From Allomuricauda sp. M10 (GTDB lineage Bacteria > Bacteroidota > Bacteroidia > Flavobacteriales > Flavobacteriaceae): a stretch of 64,000 nucleotides of DNA. Positions 1 to 10,400 of this stretch are shown one piece after another. Positions within the stretch are counted from its first letter, which is position 1. Each line of letters begins with the position of its first letter. The notes under the pieces are model-generated. The model made no database searches. It was not told the origin of the DNA and worked only from the letters and a program-made list of their open reading frames with translations. Position numbers and translations under genes: made by a program. Location: NCBI RefSeq assembly GCF_020782875.1, contig NZ_JAJGBN010000006.1, positions 62,001 through 126,000 on the forward strand. The letters are read 5' to 3'.

Positions 1-677
1 TGCTCATTGTTGATGATTTCCAAAATTTTACTGGCAGGTGACACATAACTCCCCATGGAAACGTTCGTTTGTGTAACACTACCTGAAATAGGGGCATAAA
101 TGTTGGCCAATGAAGTAATAGCCCCTTTTTCTACTTGACTGGGCGAAATATGGAGCATTTGCAATTGCTCCCTTAATCCTTGGTATTTGGCCTTGGCGGT
201 TTCATAGTTGCTTTTGGCTTGAAGGAAATTCTTTTGCGAAGCGATTTTTTCATCGTACAAGGTTTGGTTTCGCTCGAATTCGGCTTTCAAAAAATCCAGT
301 TGGTTGTACACCTGAAGATATTCCTGTTGCATTTGCACAAATTCTTGGTTTTCCAAGGTCACCAAAAGTTGTCCTTTTTTCACCTTGTCGCCAATTAAAA
401 GCGGTGTTTTTTTTACGAATCCGCCCATAAAGGCCATTACACTGGCCCTATTTTCAGGTGGTACATCGATCATTCCCGAAGTTTCCACTACATCAGGAAA
501 GCTTCTTTCTTCCAAACCGCCCAAAACAAAATTGTTGGCGGAAAATTGGTCTTGGGTCACTACAATGGCGTTCGATTCCGTTTCGGCTTCGGAAGTGCTG
601 TTTTCGTTGTTTTTGTTGCCACAGGCTGTCATCAATAAAAGGAAAACGGTGGCGTAGCTATAGATGATATTTTTCAT
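1..677 (-). CDS. RND efflux periplasmic adaptor lipoprotein (CusB/CzcB-like, HlyD family), partial
   Basis: Membrane-fusion subunit that would link an inner-membrane RND metal pump to its outer-membrane channel. The ATG is complementary to 675-677 and the frame runs off the left edge, so about 225 N-terminal residues are visible and the C-terminal barrel domains are missing. I see a lipoprotein signal (lipobox LLMTACG), an Asn/Glu/Ser-rich linker, a lipoyl-like half domain (GDKVKKGQLLVTL), a long Gln/Lys/Glu-rich helical hairpin, and the start of the second lipoyl half (IYAPISGSV). It begins 2 nt after the stop of the CusA-TolC gene, so it is the distal gene of a three-gene minus-strand unit. 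Metal specificity cannot be read. Confidence 0.9.
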   Translation of the reverse strand, partial: MKNIIYSYATVFLLLMTACGNKNNENSTSEAETESNAIVVTQDQFSANNFVLGGLEERSFPDVVETSGMIDVPPENRASVMAFMGGFVKKTPLLIGDKVKKGQLLVTLENQEFVQMQQEYLQVYNQLDFLKAEFERNQTLYDEKIASQKNFLQAKSNYETAKAKYQGLREQLQMLHISPSQVEKGAITSLANIYAPISGSVTQTNVSMGSYVSPASKILEIINNE

Positions 678-679
678 TG

Positions 680-3600
680 TTATAATGTTATGGTCAAGTA
701 ATTAATGGCAATCACGGTTTGGTTGTATTGGTTGAGCACATCCAAGTAATTCAACTGTATTTCGTAGGCATTCTCCAAACTTTGGATGTATTGAAAAAAG
801 TCGATTTCCCCATTGCTGAAGTTGCCCGAAGCGGCTTTCAAAATCTGTTCGGAAAGCAACCCCCCTTCATCTTCATAATAGGAAAGTTCCTTGGTCTGCT
901 GTTCCAACTGTTGCAAAAGCGATTTGTGCCTTTGGGTTGTGGTAATGCTGATCTCCTGGTTTTCCATGGCCGTGATCTTGGTCTGGATCTTTGAGGATTT
1001 CACCCTGTTGCTGTGTCCGAAGAAAAACAACGGAACCCTTATTCCCAATTGAACGCCATACAACGAAGTGCCCAACCCTTTGTTCGTACCTTGAAAATAT
1101 TCCAAGTCGATGTCCGGAAGCAATCGGTTTTCTTCCAAACTTTTTTGGGCATTGCTCAGATCTTGACGCTGATTCAAAAAAGCGGTTTCCGTTTCTGATA
1201 GTCCAGTAGCATTCAGAACGGAGAGTTTTCCCGGGTTTTCGACGGCAATGTCCAATGTGTCCCCACTTTGCACCAAACTAAAAATCAAAGCTTTTGTTGT
1301 CAATATTTCCCTTTGGATCTTGGAGTAGGCATTGGCAATCTGCCGTTGTTTGGCCTGCGCAGTTACCTTTTCCAGATAGTTGGTCTCACCAAGCTCAAAA
1401 CGTCGGTCCGCCGCATGGGCAAACTTGGTGTAGATGCTATCCAACGTGTGGTACATTTTAGCCTTTTGATGCAGTGTTTGGTAATCGTAATAGGCTGTAC
1501 TCAATGCTTGGAACAAGGTCTTTTTCTGAAGTTCCAAAGAGGATTTTTGCAGCTCGAAATTCGATTTCTGCACCTTGCTCTTGGCCCCATACACCGTCGG
1601 GAATTCCAACATCTGCTTTGCCCCGAAAACCTTCAAGGGTTCTCCGTTCAAGGCCAGGTTGTTCTCGTCATATTGATAGTAGAAATCCGTTTTTTCCAAC
1701 TGAAAGGCGGTTCCCTTCAATACTTCGGCCTGGTCCACCATCAAAGCGCCTGCCTGAATTCCCTTGTTGTTTTCCACAGATAGGGACTTCAAGTCTTCAA
1801 GGTTCAGTTTGGTTTGGGAAAATCCAGAAAAGGAAAGCAGGATTAGAATTAGGGTCAATCCCTGATTTTTCATCATCTTTTTCATTTTTCTTCTTTGTCT
1901 CATTCCCTTGAATTTGATGTTATGGGAATATGCATACAAAACAGGCAATACCACCAAGGTGAGCATGGTTGCCGTTACCAACCCACCGATAACCACCGTG
2001 GCCAAAGGACGTTGTACCTCGGCACCTGCATTAGTGGAGACCGCCATTGGCAAAAATCCTAAAGCGGCAGCCGAAGCGGTCAATAAAACGGCACGCAAAC
2101 GGTCTTTGGTTCCTTGTTTGATAAGATCTTCCATGGAGTCGAAATCTTTCCCCTTCAACTCCTTAAAATGTTCGATAAGTACGATACCGTTCAACACGGC
2201 AATACCGAATAAGGCAATAAAACCAACCCCTGCCGAGATGCTGAATGGCATTCCCCTGAGCCATAACAAAAGCACCCCTCCAACTGCGGAAAGTGGAATG
2301 GCGGAGAAAATCAACAAAGCTTCCTTAACCGAATGGAAGGCAAAATACAACATGATGAAAATGAGCAACAGGGCAATGGGCACTGCGATCATCAATCTTG
2401 CCTTGGCATTCTGTAGGTTTTCAAATTGTCCGCCATAGGAAATAGTATATCCGGTGGGCAGTTTGACGTTCTTGTTGATCAACAGCTGTACATCATCCAC
2501 CACGGATTGCAAATCACGGTTTCGTACATTGATACCCACAACTATCCTTCTCCGGGTATTGTCCCGTGATATTTTGGCTGCACCTTTTTGATAGGTGATC
2601 TCAGCTAGTTCGCTCAACGGAATTTTACCACCTGTTGGAAGATCTACGTATAAATTTTTAAGATCGGAAATATCATGACGGTTATCGGCATCCAACCGAA
2701 CGGCCATATCAAATTGGCGTTCCCCTTCAAACACACTGCCCACAATTTTTCCGGCAAATCCCATGGAGACCATTTCGTTCAGGTCCGCAATGTTGAGACC
2801 GTGACGGGCAATCTTGGCCCGATCGAAAGCAACGTTCATTTGCGGAAGTCCTTCCACCTTTTCCACGGTAATGTCCGAAGCGCCTTCCACATGTTCAATA
2901 AGTAGTTTGATCTCGTTGGCCTTTTTGTTCAAAATCTCAAGGTCTTCCCCAAAAATCTTGATGGCAATATCGGCACGAACTCCTGTAATCAACTCGTTAA
3001 AGCGCATTTCAATGGGCTGGGTGAATTCCACTTCCATTCCAGGGATCACAGCTAGTGCTTCCTTGAATTTATCCGCAAGCTCATCCTTGGTCTCCGCAGA
3101 AACCCATTCCGATTTCGGTTTCAGGGATATGATCACGTCGCTTTCCTCCATGGACATTGGATCTGTAGGAACCTCTGCGGCCCCGATCCTACTGACCACT
3201 TGGTTTACCTCGGGGAAATTTTCCAAAAGGATTTTTTCGATTCTGGTGGTAGTTTCCACAGTCTTGGCCAATGAGGTCCCTGTCTTGAGTACAGGTTGAA
3301 TCACAAAATCCCCTTCATCCAATGTAGGGACAAATTCACCACCCATGGTCGTAAAAAGAAGGACGGCCCCAACCAATAAGGCTGCGGCGATGGATAGCAC
3401 CAATTTTTTGCTCTCCATGGCCCAATGTATAACGGGTTCGTATTGTCTGTTGATCCAGTTTACCAACCGAGCCGATATCCCTTTGGATTCATCCTTTTTA
3501 GGTTTCAGGAATAGGGCCGAAGCAACGGGAACATAGGTAAAGCAAAGCAATACTGCTCCAAGTAGTGCAAAACTAAAAGTCAATGCCATCGGTTTGAACA

Positions 3601-5029
3601 TTTTTCCCTCAACACCGCTTAACGAAAGAATGGGGATGAAAACGAGTAGAATGATTAGCTGTCCAAATACAGCAGAGTTCATCATCTTGGTTGCACCTTG
3701 TACCGTTATTTTATCCTTAACGGCTTGAATTTCATGCTTTTCCAAATTGGTCAATTCCGATTGTTTTTGACTGATTTGGAATGCAATAAATTCCACGATG
3801 ATCACCGCTCCATCGATGATGATACCGAAGTCAATGGCGCCAAGGCTCAACAAATTGGCATCCACTCCAAAAATGTTCATCATGGTAAGGGCGAACAACA
3901 AACAAAGTGGAATTACGGAGGCGACAACAAGCCCCGAACGCCAATTTCCTAAAAGCAGAACGACAACAAAAATTACAATGAGACATCCTAAAATAAGGTT
4001 CTCTGTCACGGTAAAGGTGGTTCTTCCGATCAATTCACTACGATCCAAAAAGGGATTGATGTAAACCCCTTCCGGTAGGGCTTCCGAAATATTGGCTACC
4101 CTTTCTTTCACGGCTTCGATCACCCTTTTGGAGTCGGCATCTTTCAACATCATGATTTGGCCCAACACTTTCTCGCCTTCCCCATTACCAGTAATGGCAC
4201 CAAAGCGGGGAGCGCTACCGAACCCGACTTTGGCAATGTCCTTTATATAAATAGGAATCCCATTCCGGGTGGTTACCACTATATTTTCGATATCCTTGAG
4301 GTTGGCCACCAAGCCTTCACCGCGGATAAAGTAGGCTTGGTTGACTTTCTCAATGTATCCACCGCCAGCAATGCTGTTGTTTTTTTCCAAAGCAGTGAAA
4401 ACTTCACTGGCGGCTATGTCCAGAGCATTCAACTTTTGGGTCTGGATGGCGACTTCGTATTGTTTCAGGTGTCCACCCCAAGTATTGACCTCTACGACTC
4501 CAGGAATTCCAGAGAGTTGACGTTTCACGATCCAATCCTGAATGGTCCTAAGATCGGTGGAGGTATATTGCCCTTGATATTTGGGTTCAACATCGAGAAC
4601 GTACTGATAGATTTCCCCCAAACCAGTGGTTATGGGTCCCATTTCCGGAGTTCCAAAACCTTCTGGGATACGTTTGGAGGCCGATTTGATTTTTTCGGCG
4701 ATAAGTTGACGGGGCAAATACGTGCCCAAGTCATCCTCAAAGACAATGGTGACCACTGAAAGTCCGAATTTGGAAACCGACCGGATTTCCACAACCCCAG
4801 GTAAATTGGCCATTTCCAGCTCAATCGGGTAGGTGATGAACTGCTCCATGTCCTGTGTGGACAAACTACTGGAAGTGGTGAGTACCTGTACCTGGTTATT
4901 GGTCACGTCGGGGACGGCACCAATGGGGATTCTTGATAGGGAGTACAAACCTACCAAAGCAATAAATAAAGTAAAGAGTAGAACAATGAACTTGTTCTTT
5001 ACACTAAAAGAAATGATTTTTGAAAACAT
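680..5029 (-). CDS. CusA/CzcA-type heavy-metal RND pump fused to a TolC-like outer-membrane channel
   Basis: Proton-driven inner-membrane pump expelling metal ions, fused in frame to an outer-membrane factor. Residues 1-1040 are a full HAE1/HME-type RND protein: an N-terminal TM helix, a periplasmic porter domain, central TM block (SLGAIDFGIIIDGAVIIVE resembles TM4 of metal RND pumps with its acidic residues) and a second porter/TM half ending near LVVLPVLYAYSH. Residues ~1049-1449 are a TolC-family protein with two coiled-coil helical repeats. At the junction sits a signal-peptide-like segment (MMKNQGLTLILILLSFSGFSQ begins at residue 1052), as if a separate tolC gene had been joined by loss of a stop. 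The length, 1449 aa, is pump (~1040) plus channel (~400). It lies between a His-rich small protein and the adaptor. Confidence 0.93.
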   Translation of the reverse strand: MFSKIISFSVKNKFIVLLFTLFIALVGLYSLSRIPIGAVPDVTNNQVQVLTTSSSLSTQDMEQFITYPIELEMANLPGVVEIRSVSKFGLSVVTIVFEDDLGTYLPRQLIAEKIKSASKRIPEGFGTPEMGPITTGLGEIYQYVLDVEPKYQGQYTSTDLRTIQDWIVKRQLSGIPGVVEVNTWGGHLKQYEVAIQTQKLNALDIAASEVFTALEKNNSIAGGGYIEKVNQAYFIRGEGLVANLKDIENIVVTTRNGIPIYIKDIAKVGFGSAPRFGAITGNGEGEKVLGQIMMLKDADSKRVIEAVKERVANISEALPEGVYINPFLDRSELIGRTTFTVTENLILGCLIVIFVVVLLLGNWRSGLVVASVIPLCLLFALTMMNIFGVDANLLSLGAIDFGIIIDGAVIIVEFIAFQISQKQSELTNLEKHEIQAVKDKITVQGATKMMNSAVFGQLIILLVFIPILSLSGVEGKMFKPMALTFSFALLGAVLLCFTYVPVASALFLKPKKDESKGISARLVNWINRQYEPVIHWAMESKKLVLSIAAALLVGAVLLFTTMGGEFVPTLDEGDFVIQPVLKTGTSLAKTVETTTRIEKILLENFPEVNQVVSRIGAAEVPTDPMSMEESDVIISLKPKSEWVSAETKDELADKFKEALAVIPGMEVEFTQPIEMRFNELITGVRADIAIKIFGEDLEILNKKANEIKLLIEHVEGASDITVEKVEGLPQMNVAFDRAKIARHGLNIADLNEMVSMGFAGKIVGSVFEGERQFDMAVRLDADNRHDISDLKNLYVDLPTGGKIPLSELAEITYQKGAAKISRDNTRRRIVVGINVRNRDLQSVVDDVQLLINKNVKLPTGYTISYGGQFENLQNAKARLMIAVPIALLLIFIMLYFAFHSVKEALLIFSAIPLSAVGGVLLLWLRGMPFSISAGVGFIALFGIAVLNGIVLIEHFKELKGKDFDSMEDLIKQGTKDRLRAVLLTASAAALGFLPMAVSTNAGAEVQRPLATVVIGGLVTATMLTLVVLPVLYAYSHNIKFKGMRQRRKMKKMMKNQGLTLILILLSFSGFSQTKLNLEDLKSLSVENNKGIQAGALMVDQAEVLKGTAFQLEKTDFYYQYDENNLALNGEPLKVFGAKQMLEFPTVYGAKSKVQKSNFELQKSSLELQKKTLFQALSTAYYDYQTLHQKAKMYHTLDSIYTKFAHAADRRFELGETNYLEKVTAQAKQRQIANAYSKIQREILTTKALIFSLVQSGDTLDIAVENPGKLSVLNATGLSETETAFLNQRQDLSNAQKSLEENRLLPDIDLEYFQGTNKGLGTSLYGVQLGIRVPLFFFGHSNRVKSSKIQTKITAMENQEISITTTQRHKSLLQQLEQQTKELSYYEDEGGLLSEQILKAASGNFSNGEIDFFQYIQSLENAYEIQLNYLDVLNQYNQTVIAINYLTITL

Positions 5030-5106
5030 GATTCATAGAAAATGATAGCATTATAGATTCAATAAGGCCTCTGAAAAGTGCCCAGTTATGGCTGGGATAC
5101 TATGAA

Positions 5107-5505
5107 TTATGCTTGTTTGGGTGGTTGAAACAACCCATCGCCCCACACTTGGGAGTCTGACATCTGATAATGGAAATTTCCTTTTCTGGTCAATGGAATT
5201 TCCGAACGGGATCCCAAAAATGGGTTGGAATCCATGATAAAGACCAATTGTTGTAAACTTTGGGATTGATGCTGAAAAGGCAACTTTTCATGATCCTTCT
5301 GTTCTTCTTGGTGCTTTTGACTGTGGGAGGCTTTCAATTCGCCGTAGTGTTTGGACATGAAAACCATAAAATTATCACCATATTCCTCACTGTGGAACTT
5401 GTAGTGTTCCACCAATTGATCCAATTCCACCAAATCCTTAAAATGGATGTTGATGCTCTGGAGCAAAATGAGCATTGCGGTCCCTATGGTAATAAGTTTA
5501 TTCAT
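5107..5505 (-). CDS. Small exported His-rich protein upstream of metal efflux genes
   Basis: No family recognised. The 132-residue product starts with a hydrophobic signal or anchor (LITIGTAMLILLQSI), followed by a stretch rich in His, Gln, Lys and Glu around residues 55-90 (SHSQKHQEEQKDHEKLPFQH) and a short C-terminal part containing Trp and Pro. At least nine histidines are spread over the mature part, which suggests metal binding. It is the first gene of the same-strand run that continues with the CusA-TolC fusion 77 nt downstream and then the adaptor. A role in periplasmic metal buffering or sensing for the pump is inference from composition and position. Confidence 0.7.
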   Translation of the reverse strand: MNKLITIGTAMLILLQSINIHFKDLVELDQLVEHYKFHSEEYGDNFMVFMSKHYGELKASHSQKHQEEQKDHEKLPFQHQSQSLQQLVFIMDSNPFLGSRSEIPLTRKGNFHYQMSDSQVWGDGLFQPPKQA

Positions 5506-5591
5506 CCTGACACCATAAAATTACGACAATTCGAGGTAGGATAAATACCTGACCATTAATTTAGAATGATTCTGATATGGTTGATAATGAA

Positions 5592-7343
5592 TTAGTTGAT
5601 GTTCAGTATCACTGCTTGAAACGGTTTCATTTTTATGGAATCGTTAAAAATCTGAAGGTCATTATAGTTATTTATAAGAATTGGGGATTTGGCCCATCCC
5701 TTATCAAATGTTATGTCAGCGCTTTCTTTGGAAAAGTTTAACAGCATTAAAAGGGTCTGGTCTCCCAAGGTTCGGGTGTAGGCATAAATGGTTGGATGTT
5801 CCGCTGCATAAAGTTCGTAGCTTCCATATACGAGGACAAGGTTTTCCTTTCGAAGCTTTGTCAATTCCCGAAAATGGTTCAACACGGAACCAGGATCCGA
5901 GTTTTCCTTTTTTACGTTGATGTCGACATAGTTGGGATTCGTCGGTAGCCAAGGCGTTGCCACAGAGAATCCTGCGTTCTCTGAATTGTCCCATTGCATT
6001 GGGGTTCTTCCATTGTCACGTGAGCCAAAATTGAGTTTCTTCATGAACAAGTCCATATCCTCCCCTTCGGACAAAGCCTTTTGATAGCCATTAATTGCCG
6101 CTATGTCTTGGTATTGTGTAATGGTATCAAAATCGATATTCGTCATTCCCAATTCATCGCCATAATAGCAATAGGGTGTTCCCCGCATGCTCATAATAAA
6201 GGTGTTCAACAATTTGGCCGAAGCACTTCGGAAAACCTCGGAATCATTGCCCCACCTACTCACCATTCTGGCCTGATCATGATTGGCCAAAAAAATGGAA
6301 AGCCAACCGTCTTCCGCAAATTCCTTGTCCCAATTGCTGAAAACATCTTTCATGGTGGCCAATTCATATCCCTCATACTTGGGAATATCCACACCCTCAA
6401 AAGCATAGGCCATATTGAGTTCATTTCTATCCCGGTCCACCAATTGATGGGCATCATCAAAATTACGGCCGGCGCCTTCGGCAACGCTCATAACATCATA
6501 TTTACTGAAAACCTCTAAGTTCATTTCTTTCAAATAGTCATGGAGCCCATCCTGCATGGCGTAGTATTGGATAAAGTCCTTTTCAAAACCATCCGGAAAT
6601 TTAGGATAGGTAGTGTCCTTGGCTGCAAACTGGAAGGCATCCAATCGAAAACCATCAACACCCTTATCGGCCCAAAATTTCATGAAGTCATAGACCTCTT
6701 GGCGCACTTTGGGGTTGGACCAATTAAGGTCGGGTTGCTGTTTGGCAAAATAATGCAGGTAATAGGCATTTGTCAGTGAGTCATATTGCCAGGCATCGCC
6801 CTTTGCATCGAACAAACTATAGCGATATGGAGGGTCCCCTTTTTCAGCTGGCCACCAATGATAATAATCACGATAAGGATTGTCCCTTGAACTTCTGGAT
6901 TGTTTGAACCATTCATGCTGATCGCTGCTATGGTTCACTACGATGTCCATGACCAATTTGATATCCCGCTCATGCAATCCGGCCAAAAGGGCGTCAAAGT
7001 CTTCCATGGTTCCGAATTCGTCCATGATGCCACGGTAGTTGCTCACGTCATAACCGTTATCGGCATTTGGAGAACTGTAAATGGGATTGAGCCAAACGGC
7101 CGTGACGCCTAAACTTTTAATGTAATCGAGCTTTTCAATAATTCCTTTGAAGTCACCGACACCGTCACCATCCGAATCTTTAAAACTGCGGGGATAAATT
7201 TGGTAAACGATGGCTTCTTTCCACCACGCGGCATTTGGAATAGGGTCAGTAGTTTTAGAATCATTGTTTTGCTTACAGGAATTGGACACCACCAAGAATA
7301 TAAAAAGACAAATCACCAATCGAATTGAGGAACGTTTCATCAC
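5592..7343 (-). CDS. GH13 alpha-glucosidase / oligo-1,6-glucosidase-like lipoprotein
   Basis: Retaining alpha-glucosidase of the alpha-amylase family, probably exo-acting on alpha-1,4 or alpha-1,6 gluco-oligosaccharides at the cell surface or in the periplasm. The N-terminus has a lipoprotein signal (lipobox VVSNSC, Cys23). The (beta/alpha)8 barrel shows the four GH13 regions: DIVVNH at 133-138, GFRLDAF with the nucleophile Asp235, VAEG with acid/base Glu289, and NHD with Asp356. The motif QPDLNW at 203-208 is typical of the oligo-1,6-glucosidase/alpha-glucosidase branch. A C-terminal beta domain completes 583 aa, normal for this group. It is a single gene flanked by non-coding gaps; no SusCD partners are adjacent. 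Met1 or Met2 could be the start. Confidence 0.93.
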   Translation of the reverse strand: MMKRSSIRLVICLFIFLVVSNSCKQNNDSKTTDPIPNAAWWKEAIVYQIYPRSFKDSDGDGVGDFKGIIEKLDYIKSLGVTAVWLNPIYSSPNADNGYDVSNYRGIMDEFGTMEDFDALLAGLHERDIKLVMDIVVNHSSDQHEWFKQSRSSRDNPYRDYYHWWPAEKGDPPYRYSLFDAKGDAWQYDSLTNAYYLHYFAKQQPDLNWSNPKVRQEVYDFMKFWADKGVDGFRLDAFQFAAKDTTYPKFPDGFEKDFIQYYAMQDGLHDYLKEMNLEVFSKYDVMSVAEGAGRNFDDAHQLVDRDRNELNMAYAFEGVDIPKYEGYELATMKDVFSNWDKEFAEDGWLSIFLANHDQARMVSRWGNDSEVFRSASAKLLNTFIMSMRGTPYCYYGDELGMTNIDFDTITQYQDIAAINGYQKALSEGEDMDLFMKKLNFGSRDNGRTPMQWDNSENAGFSVATPWLPTNPNYVDINVKKENSDPGSVLNHFRELTKLRKENLVLVYGSYELYAAEHPTIYAYTRTLGDQTLLMLLNFSKESADITFDKGWAKSPILINNYNDLQIFNDSIKMKPFQAVILNIN

Positions 7344-7412
7344 AGTTAATTTATGCGCTATGTTCCTTAAAGATAGGTGATTTGCCTGAAATCTTATGGG
7401 TATGAAATGCGG

Positions 7413-10400
7413 TTATTCCAAACTGATGGTAGCACTTCCGTTTTTCTCCAAAAAGGCATTCAATTTTGGAAGTTGTTTATCCAAAGTACTGTTCAATTTT
7501 CCGATATGGATGTCGAGTTCCTTGGATAGCTCATCAAAAACCACATAAGACGCATCTGTCGGACGGGCATCTCCATTTTCAACACTACGTTGAAGGGAAA
7601 TGAACCTGTTGTTCAGCTTTATCGGGAAATTGAGGGGATCCTGTCCGGACTGGTTCTTGACTTGGTAAAGGTCTTCCTCCACAACGGTCAAGGGAACCAT
7701 AAGATCGCTCGAAAGTTTTTTGAACTGCTTGCTCGTGATACCTTTTCCAATACTGTCCAATTGCTTACGGATACTTCTGATTTGAATAACCGCTTCGTTG
7801 GCAATACTGGCCTTTTTGGTAATCTTGGAAGCCAATTCAAATTGTTTGTCCAGATCGTCGGCAGTGATACCTTTTAAGTTGGGATCTATCACAATATTAA
7901 AAGGGAGTTCCTGAACTACTTCATCACCTACTTTCATTCTGATCTTGTAGGTGCCCAAAGGTGCCTTTGGACCATTTTTGACCGATCCGCCCCAAATGAT
8001 GATCCCATCAAATGTGGTTGGCCCCGGATACCTTAGGTTCCATGAAAAGGTGTTGATGCCTTTGGCCGTAGTGGGTTTGGAAGTGCCCCTACCGTACCAA
8101 GATTCACCATCGTCTTTTTTATACTTAGGCTGATTCCCTCCAAAGGAGTCGATCAAATTTCCTTTCCCATCCAAAATTTCAAAAGTGATGGTATCTACCT
8201 GTTCTTCCAAATAATATTGAAAATTGGCATTGTAGATGCCCCGAATAGCGTCCGTTGGTTTAAATAGGACATTCTTTTTGCTTTTTAATTCTGGGGAGTA
8301 TTCACGAAGGGGCTGAATGTCATCCAAGATCCAGAATCCCCTACCATGAGATCCGAGGACCACATCGTTATCCTTTATCACCAAATCCCTGATAGGTGTA
8401 TCGGGAAGGTTTAATTGAAGGGGTTGCCAGTTGTCGCCATCGTTCATGGAAAAATAAACGCCATGTTCCGTGCCCAAAAAGAGCAGTCCTTCCCTTTGGT
8501 GGTCTTCGCGGATGGCTCTTGCAAAATGCCCTTTTTCAATTCCGGTGATGATCTTGGTCCAAGTTTTGCCGTAATCGTGCGTCTTAAAAACATAAGGCTC
8601 ACGGTCGTCAACCTGGTAACGGTTTGCTGCCACATACAAGGTCCCTGGATTGTGTATGGATTCATCAATGATACTTACCCTGGAGAATTTTGGAAGTTCT
8701 TTAGGGGTAATATCCGTCCAAGTCTTTCCCCCATCACGGGTGATGTGGATCTTCCCATCATCAGATCCTGCCCAAATGGTATTGATGTCGTGGTTTGATG
8801 GTGCCAATGCAAACACTGTGGCGTAGATTTCAGGACCATTCATATCCATAGTGATCATACCACCCGTTTTACCCAAAGTCTCCGGGTCGGCATAGGTAAG
8901 ATCAGGACTTATTCTTTCCCAAGTCTGTCCATCATTGGTCGTTTTCCAAACGTGTTGGGAACAAGTGTACATGACATTGGGATCTTTAGGCGCAAACATG
9001 ATCGGGAACGTCCATTGCCATCTTTCTGGAAGGGCACTTGCAGGTTCCCCAGAAAAAAAGCGGGGGTACACCTGTATGTCGCGGGTTTGGCCATTGCTTC
9101 TATCATAACGGGTGAGCAGAGCACCTTGGCTTCCTGCATAAAAGATATCGGGATTGGTAGGGCTTTGGGTAATCCAACCGCTTTCGCCTCCTCCTACGGC
9201 ATAATACCAACCATGGTTGGGTCCGCGGGCCTGCATAAAATCCCAACCCTCACTTGGTATGGCCAAAGTAGTGTTGTCTTGTTGGGCTCCGGCCACATGG
9301 TAGGGCACATCACTGGTAGCCATAACGTGGTACAGCTGTGTAGTAACATAATCCTGTTCTGTCCAAGTTTTACCTCCGTTAAGGCTTACAACCCCACCGC
9401 CATCATTACTGCTGATCATCCTATCGGGATTGTTGGGGTCGATCCATAGGTCGTGGTTGTCACCGTGGGGAGGATCAATGGTCACATCAAAGGTTTTTCC
9501 TCCATCTGTTGATTTGAAAAAGCCCACGTTCAATCCGTAAACCACGTCTTTATCTTTGGGGTCTGCAAACAATCGGGAATAGTAAAAGGCACGTTGTCTC
9601 AACTTACGCTCATTATTGGTGAGTTCCCAGGTTTTTCCACCGTCATCGGATCTAAATACACCCCCTTCATTGGCTTCAACAATGGCCCAAACCCTGTTGG
9701 AATCCACTGGCGAAACCGTAACCCCAATTTTACCTATCGGGCCTTTTGGCATTCCGGCATTTTGGGTAAGATCGGTCCAAGTTTCTCCACCATCGGTAGA
9801 TTTCCAAAGTTTACAATCAGTACCACCGCCCCACATTTTCCAAGCTTTACGGTATACCTGCCAAGTGCTGGCATAAATAATGTTAGGGTTATTTCTATCA
9901 ATGATCAGATCGGCAGCTCCGGCCTTATTGCTTACATAAAGTACTTTTTTCCAGGTGGCTCCACCATCTGTACTTTTAAAAACGCCACGTTCCTCATTGT
10001 CTCCATAAGGATGACCAAGGGCCGCCACGTACACGATATTTTCATTGGTCGGGTCGACGCGAACCCTTGCAATGGCTTGGGTTTCTTCCAGGCCTAAATG
10101 TGTCCAAGTCTTTCCGCCATCGGTGGTTTTGTAGACGCCATCCCCTTGGGTGATGCTTCCCCTTAGCTGGGTTTCGCCCATACCGATATATACTACATCT
10201 GGATTGGTCTCAGCTACTGCAACGGCACCAACAGAAGAGCTGGTTACCTGTCCATCGGTAACACAATTCCACGTATTACCGCCATCTATGGTTTTCCAAA
10301 GACCACCACCTGTGGCCCCAAAATAATATTCATTGGGCCTGGATGGACTTCCAGAAGCACCCAAAGATCGACCGCCCCTTTCCGGGCCTATATTTCGCCA

